64,000 bases of DNA from Meinhardsimonia xiamenensis (lineage in GTDB: Bacteria; Pseudomonadota; Alphaproteobacteria; Rhodobacterales; Rhodobacteraceae). Within the stretch, counting starts at the first letter, position 1. Every line of letters begins with the position of its first letter. The stretch lies in the NCBI RefSeq assembly GCF_900102905.1, contig NZ_FNFV01000002.1, positions 248,001-312,000 on the forward strand. Reading direction: 5' to 3'. The notes under the pieces were generated by a model. The model ran no database searches, was not told the origin of the DNA, and saw nothing but the letters and a program-made list of their open reading frames with translations. Shown here one piece after another: positions 54,445 through 62,549 of this stretch. The translations under genes were made by a program, and so were the position numbers.

Positions 54445-55170
54445 TCAGTTCGAGATGAGGGCAAGGCCGGGCACCTTTCCGGCCACGCTCGGGCCGGCCT
54501 TCAGAACGTGACGGAGGTTCTGGCGCGCGAGCCGGGCATGTTCGCGCATCAGCGCCTCGGCGCGCGTCCCCTCGCGGCCCGTGATCGCCTCGAAGATCGC
54601 CCGGTGCTGCGTCTGGGCATGTCTGAGAGATGCGGCGAAATCGGGGACCGTCTCCTGCCCCTGCAGGAACGCGCTCGGCGAGGCGAGGGGCAGGCGCGTG
54701 GCCCGCTCGACCTCGCGCGCGATGATCGCGCTGCCCGGCATTTCGGCGATCAGGCGGTGAAAGCGGGCATTCAGTCTGACGTAAGTCTCGAAATCGAGCC
54801 CGCCGGGCGCCGAGACGGCCCGGTCGAGCGAAGCGAGTATCTCCTGCCCCTCGCGGGCATGCGCGGCGGAGATGCCGCGCTCTGCGGCAAGCCGCGCGGC
54901 CGTGCCCTCGACGACGCCGCGCAGCTCGATGGCGTCAAAGATGTCCTCGATGGTGAAGCTGGCCACGCGGCAGCGGCCGGTGTCGAGCCGCTCCAGAAGC
55001 CCTTCCTCGACAAGGCGCGCCATCGCCTGACGCAGCGGCGTGCGGGAAATGCCCAGCTCCTCGGCAAGGGCGGGCTCGGATAGGCGCGCATTCGCCTCGA
55101 AGCGGCCCTGAAGGATCATCGCCCTGAGTTCGCGCAAGGCGCGCTCATGCTGGGATAGCCGCTCGCCCAT
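54445..55170 (-). CDS. GntR-family (FadR/FCD subgroup) transcriptional regulator
   Basis: 241-aa regulator. The N-terminal winged helix has LREL..MILQGRFEANARLSEPALAEELGISRTPLRQAMARLVEEGLLERLDTGRCRV (about residues 12-70). The C-terminal all-helical FCD domain has the metal/ligand His and Asp positions in LDFETYVRLNARFHRLIAEM and HAQTQHRAIFEAI. FCD regulators usually bind organic acids. It is placed between the ring-cleavage genes (upstream) and ligM (28 bases downstream). A TTGACA promoter with an embedded palindrome lies just upstream, which suggests autoregulation and control of the ligM unit. Confidence 0.92.
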   Translation of the reverse strand: MGERLSQHERALRELRAMILQGRFEANARLSEPALAEELGISRTPLRQAMARLVEEGLLERLDTGRCRVASFTIEDIFDAIELRGVVEGTAARLAAERGISAAHAREGQEILASLDRAVSAPGGLDFETYVRLNARFHRLIAEMPGSAIIAREVERATRLPLASPSAFLQGQETVPDFAASLRHAQTQHRAIFEAITGREGTRAEALMREHARLARQNLRHVLKAGPSVAGKVPGLALISN

Positions 55171-55226
55171 GTCTCCTCCCGGCGCTGCCCGAATCCCCTC
55201 CCAAGGCTTCGGGGGCGTTTCGGGAT

Positions 55227-55255
55227 TCGATATTCTGTATACAGTTTTGTGTCAA
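55227..55255 (-). promoter_or_regulatory. Predicted gntR promoter with an embedded operator
   Basis: On the minus strand TTGACA (55255-55250) is followed after 17 bases by TATCGA (55232-55227), a plausible sigma-70 promoter with a perfect -35 and a weak -10. The perfect palindrome CTGTATACAG (55235-55244) lies between the two elements, where a bound repressor would block RNA polymerase. It is 57 bases upstream of the gntR start. Confidence 0.65.
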
Positions 55256-55297
55256 TGCGCCGAAACGAGCGCTTGAGTGCGTCCTGAAGGGCGTAAA

Positions 55298-55305
55298 TGT
55301 ATACA
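55298..55305. promoter_or_regulatory. Second TGTATACA palindrome upstream of gntR
   Basis: TGTATACA repeats the core of the promoter palindrome at 55235-55244, with centres 62 bases apart (about six helical turns). Both fit the general TnGTnnnACnA pattern of FadR/FCD-type GntR sites. Two sites in phase would allow cooperative binding or looping. Confidence 0.55.
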
Positions 55306-55379
55306 AAAAGCAGGCGAGACTTCGGGTGCGGCGACGGAAGGGGCAGCCGCGCGCCCCTTCCGGCGGAGAAGCGGCGGGC

Positions 55380-56270
55380 TCAGTTCTTCGCGCGCATTTC
55401 CTCGAGAAGCCGAGTGGCAAGCGCCTCGTCGGCAAGGTTCCGATCCTGGCGCAGTGCCGCGCCGACCCCGGCGATCTGGCGCTGCCATTCCGCGCTCGCG
55501 CGTGCCATCCGGTTCGGAATGCCCAGCTCGGCAAGGGTGGTGGCCACCTCCTCCATCTCGGCGGCGCGGCGTGCGCCGTGGGTGACCATCCGCTCCAGGT
55601 TGTAGGCGACCTGCCGGTGCCAGTCGATCTTGCCGTGGCTGGCGTTGAGCGAGGCGAGCACCTCGTCGCCGACCCCGGCGGCGGCGGCGGCAAGGCCAAG
55701 CTCGGCCGAGAGCGCCTCGATCCCCTTCACCATCACCGAGCGCAGCATCTTGATCGCCGAGGCCCGCCCGACCTCCTCGCCGGCGGGCTCGGCCGCCATC
55801 GGCAGGGCGCGCAGACGCTCGATGGCGCGCGTCGCGTGCGGCCCCGAGACAAGGAGGGGCGTCAGATGCCGCTTCGGCCCGACAGGCGCCATCACCGCCA
55901 CGTCCACATAGGCACCGCCCGCCGCGTCCACGGCTCGGGCGGCCGCGCGCTTGGTGCCGGGCGAGACCGAGTTCATGTCGCAGTAGAGCGTGCCGGGGCC
56001 GAGATGGGGGGCGGCGGCTCTGGCCGCGGCCAGCGCCTGATCGGCCGTGACAACCGAGATCACCAGATCCGCCCCGGCGAGCGCCTCGGCAAGGCTCGCC
56101 GCGCCTTCCACCCCGAGCCGCTCATACAGCGCGCGCTGGGCTACCGCAGTCTCGGCGCGGTCGGTCTTGATGTCATAGGCGGCGATCTCGGCCGCCGGCC
56201 CGCCCGCCTCGCGCCAGCCGGTAACGAAGGTCGAGCCCGCCTCGCCAAAGCCGATGAAGGCAATGCGCAT
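55380..56270 (-). CDS. NAD(P)-binding beta-hydroxyacid-type dehydrogenase with DUF1932 domain
   Basis: 296-aa protein of the 6-phosphogluconate/3-hydroxyisobutyrate dehydrogenase superfamily. The Rossmann fold starts MRIAFIGFGEAGSTFVTGWREAG (GxGxxG), and YCDMNSVSPGTKRA is the substrate-binding motif. The catalytic Lys is in ASAIKMLRSVMVKGIEAL (about K177), and the C-terminal helical part is the DUF1932 domain. It begins 3 bases after the dienelactone hydrolase stop at the end of the ring-cleavage operon. In that place one would expect a dehydrogenase for the cleavage product (LigC role) or for a later intermediate; the true substrate is unknown. Confidence 0.88.
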   Translation of the reverse strand: MRIAFIGFGEAGSTFVTGWREAGGPAAEIAAYDIKTDRAETAVAQRALYERLGVEGAASLAEALAGADLVISVVTADQALAAARAAAPHLGPGTLYCDMNSVSPGTKRAAARAVDAAGGAYVDVAVMAPVGPKRHLTPLLVSGPHATRAIERLRALPMAAEPAGEEVGRASAIKMLRSVMVKGIEALSAELGLAAAAAGVGDEVLASLNASHGKIDWHRQVAYNLERMVTHGARRAAEMEEVATTLAELGIPNRMARASAEWQRQIAGVGAALRQDRNLADEALATRLLEEMRAKN

Positions 56271-56273
56271 CGC

Positions 56274-56939
56274 TCACTCTCCCTGAAGGTGGCGCGCAAG
56301 GAAGGCCTCGGTGCGCCGGTGCGCAAGCTCGGCAGCCTCGGGCACATGGGCGGCGGGGCGCGCATCATTGGCAAAGGCGTGGCCCGCCTCGTAGAGGTGA
56401 ATCTCCGCCTCTGGCGCATGCCGGCGCAGGGCCTCGATCATCTCGGGCGGGGTGTGGTCGTCGCGCGTGCCGAAATGACACAGGAGCGGCGCGCGCAAGG
56501 GTCGGTCGAGATAGCGCTCGAGCCGGGTGCCGTAGAAGGACACCGCCGCGCCGGTCTCGAGCCGCCCGGCCGCGCCGATCGCCAGCCCCCCGCCCCAGCA
56601 GAAGCCCATCACCCCGACCTTGCCGCCGGCCTCGGCGAGCGTCTCCACCGCCGCGGCGATGTCGCGCATGGTGTCCTCAAGCCCGAGCGAAAGCATGATC
56701 TCCCGCCCCCGCGCGCCTTCGTCGAACGGGATGACAAGGCCGCGCTCGACCCGGTCGAAGAGCGCCGGGATCGCCACCTCGTGGCCCAGCTTCGCATAGC
56801 GCCGCGCCACGCCCTTGAGCTGCTCGGTGACGCCGAAGATCTCCTGCAATATCACGAGCCCCGAGCGCCGCTCGCCTTGTGCCGGTTCGATCCAGCAGTC
56901 GAGCACATGGCCGTCGGCGGCCGTCACTTCTTTCATCAT
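56274..56939 (-). CDS. Dienelactone hydrolase family protein
   Basis: 221-aa alpha/beta hydrolase. The triad is visible as C114 (GFCWGG), D161 (GTRDDHTPP) and H187 (EAGHAFAN), and the conserved Glu that activates the Cys is E33 (LQEIFG). Carboxymethylenebutenolidases open lactones formed in aromatic degradation. LigI in the same operon already hydrolyses 2-pyrone-4,6-dicarboxylate, so this enzyme may act on a different lactone. ATG codons at 56939 and 56936 are both possible. A perfect 10-bp hairpin separates it from the TAXI binding-protein gene upstream. Confidence 0.9.
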   Translation of the reverse strand: MMKEVTAADGHVLDCWIEPAQGERRSGLVILQEIFGVTEQLKGVARRYAKLGHEVAIPALFDRVERGLVIPFDEGARGREIMLSLGLEDTMRDIAAAVETLAEAGGKVGVMGFCWGGGLAIGAAGRLETGAAVSFYGTRLERYLDRPLRAPLLCHFGTRDDHTPPEMIEALRRHAPEAEIHLYEAGHAFANDARPAAHVPEAAELAHRRTEAFLARHLQGE

Positions 56940-56962
56940 GGGCGGTCTCCGCTGAAGGATGC

Positions 56963-56994
56963 GGCCCGGCCGGCGGTGTGCGCGCGGCCGGGCC
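56963..56994 (-). terminator. Hairpin between the TAXI binding-protein gene and the dienelactone hydrolase gene
   Basis: GGCCCGGCCG and CGGCCGGGCC form a perfect 10-bp stem with a 12-base loop, beginning 7 bases after the TAXI stop. There is no T-run. As at the other module boundaries of the cluster, it may protect the upstream mRNA and reduce read-through into the two enzyme genes. Confidence 0.6.
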
Positions 56995-57001
56995 TAAAGG
57001 G

Positions 57002-57976
57002 TCACTGGCCGACCGGGATGCCGGCTTCGGCGTAGTAGCGCAGCGCGCCGGGGTGGTAGGGCACGCGGCTTGCGGGCGCCATCGTCTCGCGTTTGGCAAG
57101 CCTGAAGAGGCCGAAGGATTCGGCGAGCTTGTCCTTGTTCTCGGCCACGGCCTTGACCATGCGATAGACAAGCTCCTCGTCGGCGCCCGCGTGGGTCAGC
57201 ATCACCCACGGGATCTGCATGATATTGGCGCCGTAGTTCTGCAGGCCGTTGATCTTGTCGTTCTGCGGCAGCGACACGATGCTGCCTGCCGGCAGATACT
57301 CCTTGAAGCGCGCCACGCCCTCCTCGGAATTGTCGAGCGAGATGTAGCACAGGCCGCCGCGGTCCTTCAGCTTCACCGCCGCCTGCTGGCCGGCCCCGGC
57401 GTTGAGGCTGACAAGCGCGATGTCCACAAGCCCGTCGCCGAGCGCGTTGATGCCGGCGACGAAGGAGGCCACCGGCACCTGCTGGAAGTCGTCATAGCTG
57501 ATCCCGGCGTTGGCGAGCGCGCCGGCGATGTAGAAGGGAATGATGGTGGAAGAGGTGTATTCCGAAGCAATCCTGAGCTCGCCGGCCCGTGCCTTCAGAT
57601 CCTCCACCGATTTCAGCCCCAGATCGCAGGGCGCCATGATCCCGGTGGTGAGCGGAAACATCACGCCGACGAGGCGGATGTTGGGGTGCGGCCGGTCATA
57701 GTTGCCGGTGCCGGTATAGGCGTATTCGGCCTCCACGGCGTTGGAGAAACCGAAATCCACCTCGCCCGCATTGATGAGCGGCAGATAGCCCACAAGCGGC
57801 TGGGTGCGGGCGATGATCCCGGCCTCGTTGGCCACCTTGGCCACCGCCTGGCCCGAGTTGTAGGCCAGCGAGCCCTGCGCGCCGGTTGCGATGGTCACGA
57901 CCTGCGCCGAGGCGGCGCCTGCCGCGAGCGCGGCGGCAAACAGCCCCGCGCCGATCGAACGTGTGATGAAGGTCAT
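57002..57976 (-). CDS. TAXI-family TRAP transporter solute-binding protein
   Basis: 324-aa secreted protein with a signal peptide (about 1-24, ASAQ). The TAXI fold shows VVTIATGAQGSLAYNSGQAVAKVANE, which is the family's TGxxGGxYY-type start, and later IASEYTSSTIIPFYIAGALANAG and NDKINGLQNYGANIMQIPWVMLTHAG. The start overlaps the permease stop by four bases, fixing the ATG at 57976. It delivers an unknown carboxylate, here probably an aromatic acid such as protocatechuate, gallate or 2-pyrone-4,6-dicarboxylate (from context), to the fused permease. Confidence 0.9.
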   Translation of the reverse strand: MTFITRSIGAGLFAAALAAGAASAQVVTIATGAQGSLAYNSGQAVAKVANEAGIIARTQPLVGYLPLINAGEVDFGFSNAVEAEYAYTGTGNYDRPHPNIRLVGVMFPLTTGIMAPCDLGLKSVEDLKARAGELRIASEYTSSTIIPFYIAGALANAGISYDDFQQVPVASFVAGINALGDGLVDIALVSLNAGAGQQAAVKLKDRGGLCYISLDNSEEGVARFKEYLPAGSIVSLPQNDKINGLQNYGANIMQIPWVMLTHAGADEELVYRMVKAVAENKDKLAESFGLFRLAKRETMAPASRVPYHPGALRYYAEAGIPVGQ

Positions 57977-59925
57977 CCCTTTCCTCCCCTGGTTGCGGGC
58001 GCCCCTGCGCCCGGTTCGGCGGCCGGCCGGTCTTGCGCCCGGCGCGCGTCGGAAATCGAAAGCTTCACCGCCCAGAGCGCCGCGGCGAGCGCGGCGGCGG
58101 CCGATGCGGCGAGCGGCACCGCCCCGAGCGGCAGTGCCAGCGCGCCAAGCGCGGTGAGGCGCGCGCGCGCCGCGAGCCCCAGCCTGCGGCTCCAGAAGCC
58201 GACGATGCCGGCGGTGACCGCCGCCACGCCCACTGCCGTCAGCGCGAAGTCGCGCAGGATCGCGCCCCAGCCGCCCTCCATCAGGAGCGCCGGCGTGGCG
58301 ACGAAGACGAATGGCAGGATGAAGGCCGCCCAGCCCACGCGCATTGCCGCAAGCCCCGTCATCAGCGGATCGTCCCGGCTGATCGCGGCGGCGGCGAAGG
58401 CGGCAAGCGCCACCGGCGGGGTGATCATCGACATCATGCCGAAGTAGAGAATGAAGAGATGCGCGGCGAGCTGCCCGATCCCGGCCTCGACGAGCGCCGG
58501 CGCCACCAGCGCCGCGAGCAGCACATAGACGCCCGAGGTGGGCATCCCCATGCCCAGAACGATGCAGATCGCCGCCGACATCGCCAGAAGCAGCAGCAGG
58601 TTGCCGCCCACCGCATCGACGAGAACCAGCGTCAGGGCAAAGCCGAGGCCGGTGATGTTGAGCACGCCGATGACGAAACCGGCCGCCGCGACCACGAGGA
58701 TGAGGTCGACCATGCCGGTGCCGGTGTCCACGAACACCTGGCCGAGGCTGCGCAAGGTCAGGCGCTTGTCGCCATAGCCGCGCAGAAATCCGAGCCCGGC
58801 AATGGCAACGGCGGCGAGAAGGGCGGAGTCCTCGGGGTCCATCCGCCACCAGAAGAGCCCGGCCAGAAGCAGCGCGAAGGGCACGGCGAAGTGCCAGCCC
58901 TGGGCAAGCACCTCGGCCACGCCGCGCTGATCGGCCTCGGCGGCGGCGATGCGGTCGCGCCCGGCGATGAGATCAACCTGCACGAAGACGGCAAGGAAAT
59001 AGAGCACCGCCGGCAGAAGCGCGGCCGCCGCCACGCTGGCATAGGGGATGTCGAGAAATTCGGCCATCAGGAAGGCCGCGGCGCCCATGATCGGGGGCGC
59101 GAGCTGCCCGCCGGTGGAGGCCACGGCCTCGATGGCGCCGGCATCGCGCGCCCGGTAGCCGCCGCGCTGCATCAGCGGGATGGTGATCACCCCGGTTGTC
59201 GCCACGTTGGAGACGGCCGAGCCCGAGATCGCCCCGAAGAGCGCCGAGCCGATCACGGCGATCTTGGCGCTGCCGCCCCGGCTGCGCCCGGCCGCGGCCA
59301 TGGCCAGATCGGTGAAGAAGGCGCCGCCCCCGGCGGCAAAGAGCAGCTGGCCGAAGAAGACGAAGAGGAGCACCACCATCGTGCCCACCGCAAGCGGCGA
59401 GGAGAACACGGCGCTCGAGTCAAAGCCGACATAGTCGACCAGCCCCTTGGGGCTCACGGCCTTGCCGATCAGCCGGCCCGGCACCCTGTCGGCCAGAAGC
59501 GCATAGAGAAGGAAGGCGGCGACGATGGAAAAGAGCATCCAGCCCGTGCGGCGCCGGATCCCTTCCATCACCGCCAGCACCACCACCGTGCCCACCAGCG
59601 TGATCTGCCAGGGGCGGTAGAACTGCTCCTTCAGAAGCCACTGGAAATCGAGCGCGGCATAGCCGAGCACGCCGAGACAGCCGAGCGCGACGAGAAGCGC
59701 GACCGTCCCCGGCGCTCGCCTGCGGCCGCCGCGGGCATCGAAGGCGAGATAGCAAATCGCCAGCGCAAGGCCGAGCTGCAGCGCCATGTATTGCTGGGGC
59801 AGAATGGCAAAGCCCAGCCGGGTGGGTGCCTCGACGTTCCACAAGATGCAGGCCACCACCATCGTCGTGGCGCATCCGGCCACGAGCCAGCGGCCGAGGC
59901 CCTCGAGCCGGACGGCCCCGCTCAT
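57973..59925 (-). CDS. TAXI-type TRAP transporter fused permease (DctQM)
   Basis: 650-aa membrane protein with about 17-18 hydrophobic segments. The DctQ-like part (about 1-130) is fused to the DctM part, as is usual for TAXI systems. Diagnostic stretches are FGAISGSAVSNVATTGVITIPLMQRGGYRARDAGAIEAVASTGGQLAPPIMGAAAFLMAEF and GMGMPTSGVYVLLAALVAPALVEAGIGQLAAHLFILYFGMMSMITPPVALAAFAAA. It overlaps ligI upstream and the binding protein downstream by ATGA junctions, so the transporter is translated with the catabolic enzymes. Confidence 0.93.
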   Translation of the reverse strand: MSGAVRLEGLGRWLVAGCATTMVVACILWNVEAPTRLGFAILPQQYMALQLGLALAICYLAFDARGGRRRAPGTVALLVALGCLGVLGYAALDFQWLLKEQFYRPWQITLVGTVVVLAVMEGIRRRTGWMLFSIVAAFLLYALLADRVPGRLIGKAVSPKGLVDYVGFDSSAVFSSPLAVGTMVVLLFVFFGQLLFAAGGGAFFTDLAMAAAGRSRGGSAKIAVIGSALFGAISGSAVSNVATTGVITIPLMQRGGYRARDAGAIEAVASTGGQLAPPIMGAAAFLMAEFLDIPYASVAAAALLPAVLYFLAVFVQVDLIAGRDRIAAAEADQRGVAEVLAQGWHFAVPFALLLAGLFWWRMDPEDSALLAAVAIAGLGFLRGYGDKRLTLRSLGQVFVDTGTGMVDLILVVAAAGFVIGVLNITGLGFALTLVLVDAVGGNLLLLLAMSAAICIVLGMGMPTSGVYVLLAALVAPALVEAGIGQLAAHLFILYFGMMSMITPPVALAAFAAAAISRDDPLMTGLAAMRVGWAAFILPFVFVATPALLMEGGWGAILRDFALTAVGVAAVTAGIVGFWSRRLGLAARARLTALGALALPLGAVPLAASAAAALAAALWAVKLSISDARRAQDRPAAEPGAGAPATRGGKG

Positions 59926-60806
59926 GGCGCCACCTCCTCGGGCCAGTAGAGCCGCATGGGGTTGTCCACCAGAAGCGCCTGCCGCGCCGCTTCGGTCACC
60001 GCGATGCGCGGGATCATGTCGACGAGCTCGCCATCGTCGGGCATGTGCGAGCGCATGTTGGGATGCGGCCAGTCGGTGCCCCAGAGCACGCGATCGCCAA
60101 AGCGCTCGACGAGCGCGCGGGCGAAGGGCACGACATCGTCATAGGGCGGGCCCTGAACGGTCAGCCGCTCGGGGCAGGAGACCTTGACCCACATCGCCGG
60201 GTGCGCGTCGAGAAAGCGCAGGAAGTCCTGGAATGCCGCGCCCTCCACGCCGGCGCGCACATCCGGCCGGCCCATGTGATCGATCACCACGGGGCAGGGC
60301 AGGGTGGCGAGAAAGCCCGCGAGCTCGGCAAGCTGCCCGGCCTCGAAATAGACCACCACATGCCAGCCCCGCTTGGCGACGCGCGCGGCGATGGCGGCGA
60401 AATCCTCGCGCGGGGCGGCATCGACGAGCCGGCGCAGGAAGTTGAAGCGCACCGCCCGCACCCCCGCCTCGTCGAGCCGGTCAAGCTCGGCGTCGGTCAC
60501 ATCGGGGCCGACGATGGCAACGCCGCGCGCGCGGCTTCCGGCCGTCTCAATCGCGTCAACGAGGGCGGAATTGTCGCGCCCGTGGCAGGTGGCCTGCACG
60601 ATGACGTTGCGGGAGAAGCCCAGAAAGTCGCGCAGCGCGAACAGCTTTTCCTTCGGCGCGTCGCAGGGGGTGTATTTGCGCTCCGGCGCGAAGGGAAAGC
60701 GCGCCGCCGGGCCGAAGACATGGCAGTGCGCGTCAACCGCGCCCTCGGGCGGGCGGTAGCTCGGCTTGCGCGGGTTCGGGTGGAAGGGAAGGTAGTCATC
60801 GCTCAT
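59922..60806 (-). CDS. ligI: 2-pyrone-4,6-dicarboxylate lactonase
   Basis: 294-aa amidohydrolase-superfamily lactonase, near the 293 aa I recall for LigI of SYK-6. It hydrolyses 2-pyrone-4,6-dicarboxylate to 4-oxalomesaconate/4-carboxy-2-hydroxymuconate. H27 and H29 (VDAHCHVFGP) correspond to the N-terminal HxH. CPVVIDHMGRPD, RLTVQGPPYDDVVPF and LWGTDWPHPNM with the catalytic Asp are typical of LigI. The start overlaps galD and the stop overlaps the permease gene (ATGA both times), which puts it in the middle of a tightly coupled operon. Confidence 0.94.
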   Translation of the reverse strand: MSDDYLPFHPNPRKPSYRPPEGAVDAHCHVFGPAARFPFAPERKYTPCDAPKEKLFALRDFLGFSRNVIVQATCHGRDNSALVDAIETAGSRARGVAIVGPDVTDAELDRLDEAGVRAVRFNFLRRLVDAAPREDFAAIAARVAKRGWHVVVYFEAGQLAELAGFLATLPCPVVIDHMGRPDVRAGVEGAAFQDFLRFLDAHPAMWVKVSCPERLTVQGPPYDDVVPFARALVERFGDRVLWGTDWPHPNMRSHMPDDGELVDMIPRIAVTEAARQALLVDNPMRLYWPEEVAP

Positions 60807-61882
60807 GCTGCCGGCCTCGCATAGACGCGCCCGTCCATCAGCTTGCGCGCGGTGCGCAGCACTTCGGCCCGCGCCACGCTGCCATCCTCGGCGAGGCGGG
60901 CGATCACCGTCATCTCGCCGGTGGGATGCTCGATCGACATGAGCTTCTCCGTCCCCTCGGGGATCACCGCAAGCTCGGCCGCCACGCTGCCGGGAATGAG
61001 GCAGGCGGTCGCCACGGTGACGGCGGCAAGAACGCCGATTGCCTTGTGGCAGCGGTGCGGGATGAAGCTGCGGGTGGAGATCGCCCCGCCCGCCTGCGGG
61101 GGGCTGACGAGGGTCATCTTCGGCACCGATTTCCCGCGCACGTCGCCGAGGTTCATCAGCGGGCCCGCGGCAAGGCGGATCGCCTCGAGGCGCGCGCGCA
61201 AGGCGTCATTGGCCTCGAGCTCGGCGGGGCTCTCGCGCCCGGTGAGCCCGAAGTCGGCCGCGCGCAGGATCACGCAAGGCATGCCGTTGTCGATGAGCGT
61301 GGCCTCCACCCCCTCGATCACGTCGCGCGCGTTGCCCGTGGGCAGGAGCGCCCCGCAGCTCGACCCGGCGGTGTCGCGGAACTCGATCGGCACCGGCGCG
61401 GCGGTGCCCGGCACGCCGTCGATGCGCGCAGTGCCGGCATAGGTGACCCGCCCGCCGGGCGTCTGCACGCGCGCCACCGCGATCTGGCCCGTGTTCTCCA
61501 TGTAGATCGTCACCGGCGTCTCCGGTTCCCGCGCCGCGACAAGGCCGCGCTCGATCGCGAAGGGGCCGACGCCGGCAAGGATGTTGCCGCAGTTCTGGGC
61601 ATCGGTGACGATCGGCTGATCGACAAAGACCTGCAGGAAGAGATAGTCCACATCCACGCCCGGCCGCGCGGAGGGGCGGATGATGGCGACCTTCGAGGTG
61701 AGCGGATCGGCGCCACCCATCCCGTCGATCTGGCGCGGGTCGGGAGAGCCCATGATGCGCAGGAGAAGATCATCGCGCTCGGCCGGATCGGCGGGCAAAT
61801 CGGAGGCGAGGAAGTAGCCGCCCTTCGATGTGCCGCCCCGCATCCACATGCAGGGGATGCCGTCTTGCACCGGGTCAGACAT
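60803..61882 (-). CDS. galD: 4-oxalomesaconate tautomerase (PrpF family)
   Basis: 359-aa PrpF/DAP-epimerase-fold isomerase converting the keto to the enol form of oxalomesaconate (GalD of Pseudomonas putida, LigU in SYK-6 being a related isomerase). It begins [23 protein letters not shown], the PrpF signature, and has [36 protein letters not shown] with a catalytic-type Cys, and [14 protein letters not shown]. The PrpF family also contains aconitate isomerases, but location with ligI, galC and galB makes the aromatic role convincing. The ATG lies inside the end of galC (8-base overlap). Confidence 0.9.
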   Translation of the reverse strand: MSDPVQDGIPCMWMRGGTSKGGYFLASDLPADPAERDDLLLRIMGSPDPRQIDGMGGADPLTSKVAIIRPSARPGVDVDYLFLQVFVDQPIVTDAQNCGNILAGVGPFAIERGLVAAREPETPVTIYMENTGQIAVARVQTPGGRVTYAGTARIDGVPGTAAPVPIEFRDTAGSSCGALLPTGNARDVIEGVEATLIDNGMPCVILRAADFGLTGRESPAELEANDALRARLEAIRLAAGPLMNLGDVRGKSVPKMTLVSPPQAGGAISTRSFIPHRCHKAIGVLAAVTVATACLIPGSVAAELAVIPEGTEKLMSIEHPTGEMTVIARLAEDGSVARAEVLRTARKLMDGRVYARPAA

Positions 61883-62546
61883 ATTTCAGCCCCTTGGCCG
61901 CAAGCTTCTCGCGCATGCCATACATGTCGAGCCCGAGCTCGCCGGCAGCGAGGCGCCTGCGCTTGTCCTCCTCGCTGGCAAGCCGCTTCTCGGCGGCGGC
62001 GAGCACGTCCGCGGCGCGCTCGCGCGGCACCACGCAGACCCCGTCATCATCGGCGACGATCACGTCACCGGGGTTCACCAGCGCCCCGGCGCAGACGATG
62101 GGGACATTCACGTCGCCCAGCGTCTCCTTCACCGTGCCCTGCGCCGAGACGGCCGTGGACCAGACCAGAAAGCCCATCTGGCGCAGGTCGCGCGTGTCCC
62201 GCACGCCCGCGTCGATCACCAGCGCCCGGCAGCCGCGCGCCATGGCCGAGGTGGCCAGAAGATCGCCGAAATAGCCCATGTCGCAGGGCGCGGTGGGGGC
62301 AAGCACCATGATGTCGCCCTCGCGCAGCTGTTCGATGGCGACATGCACCATCCAGTTGTCGCCGGGCGGGGCGCTGATGGTCACCGCCGAGCCGGCAATC
62401 GCCGCGTCCTGCTGAATGGGGCGCATGCGCGCGCTCATCAGCCCGCGGCGCCCCTGCGCCTCGTGCACCGTGGCCACGCCCGCGCGGGCAAGCCCCTCGA
62501 TGACCTCCTTCGCGGCGCGCTCGATGTTCTGAACGACAATTCCCAT
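61875..62546 (-). CDS. galC: 4-carboxy-4-hydroxy-2-oxoadipate aldolase (RraA-like, HMG/CHA type)
   Basis: 223-aa RraA-fold class II aldolase that splits 4-carboxy-4-hydroxy-2-oxoadipate into pyruvate and oxaloacetate, the last step of the protocatechuate 4,5-cleavage and gallate pathways. Features: [45 protein letters not shown], and the catalytic Arg/Asp loop [17 protein letters not shown], where the metal-bound pyruvate enolate forms. [17 protein letters not shown] is typical. The gene begins 3 bases after the dioxygenase stop and overlaps galD. Confidence 0.93.
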   Translation of the reverse strand: MGIVVQNIERAAKEVIEGLARAGVATVHEAQGRRGLMSARMRPIQQDAAIAGSAVTISAPPGDNWMVHVAIEQLREGDIMVLAPTAPCDMGYFGDLLATSAMARGCRALVIDAGVRDTRDLRQMGFLVWSTAVSAQGTVKETLGDVNVPIVCAGALVNPGDVIVADDDGVCVVPRERAADVLAAAEKRLASEEDKRRRLAAGELGLDMYGMREKLAAKGLKYV

Positions 62547-62549
62547 TGC

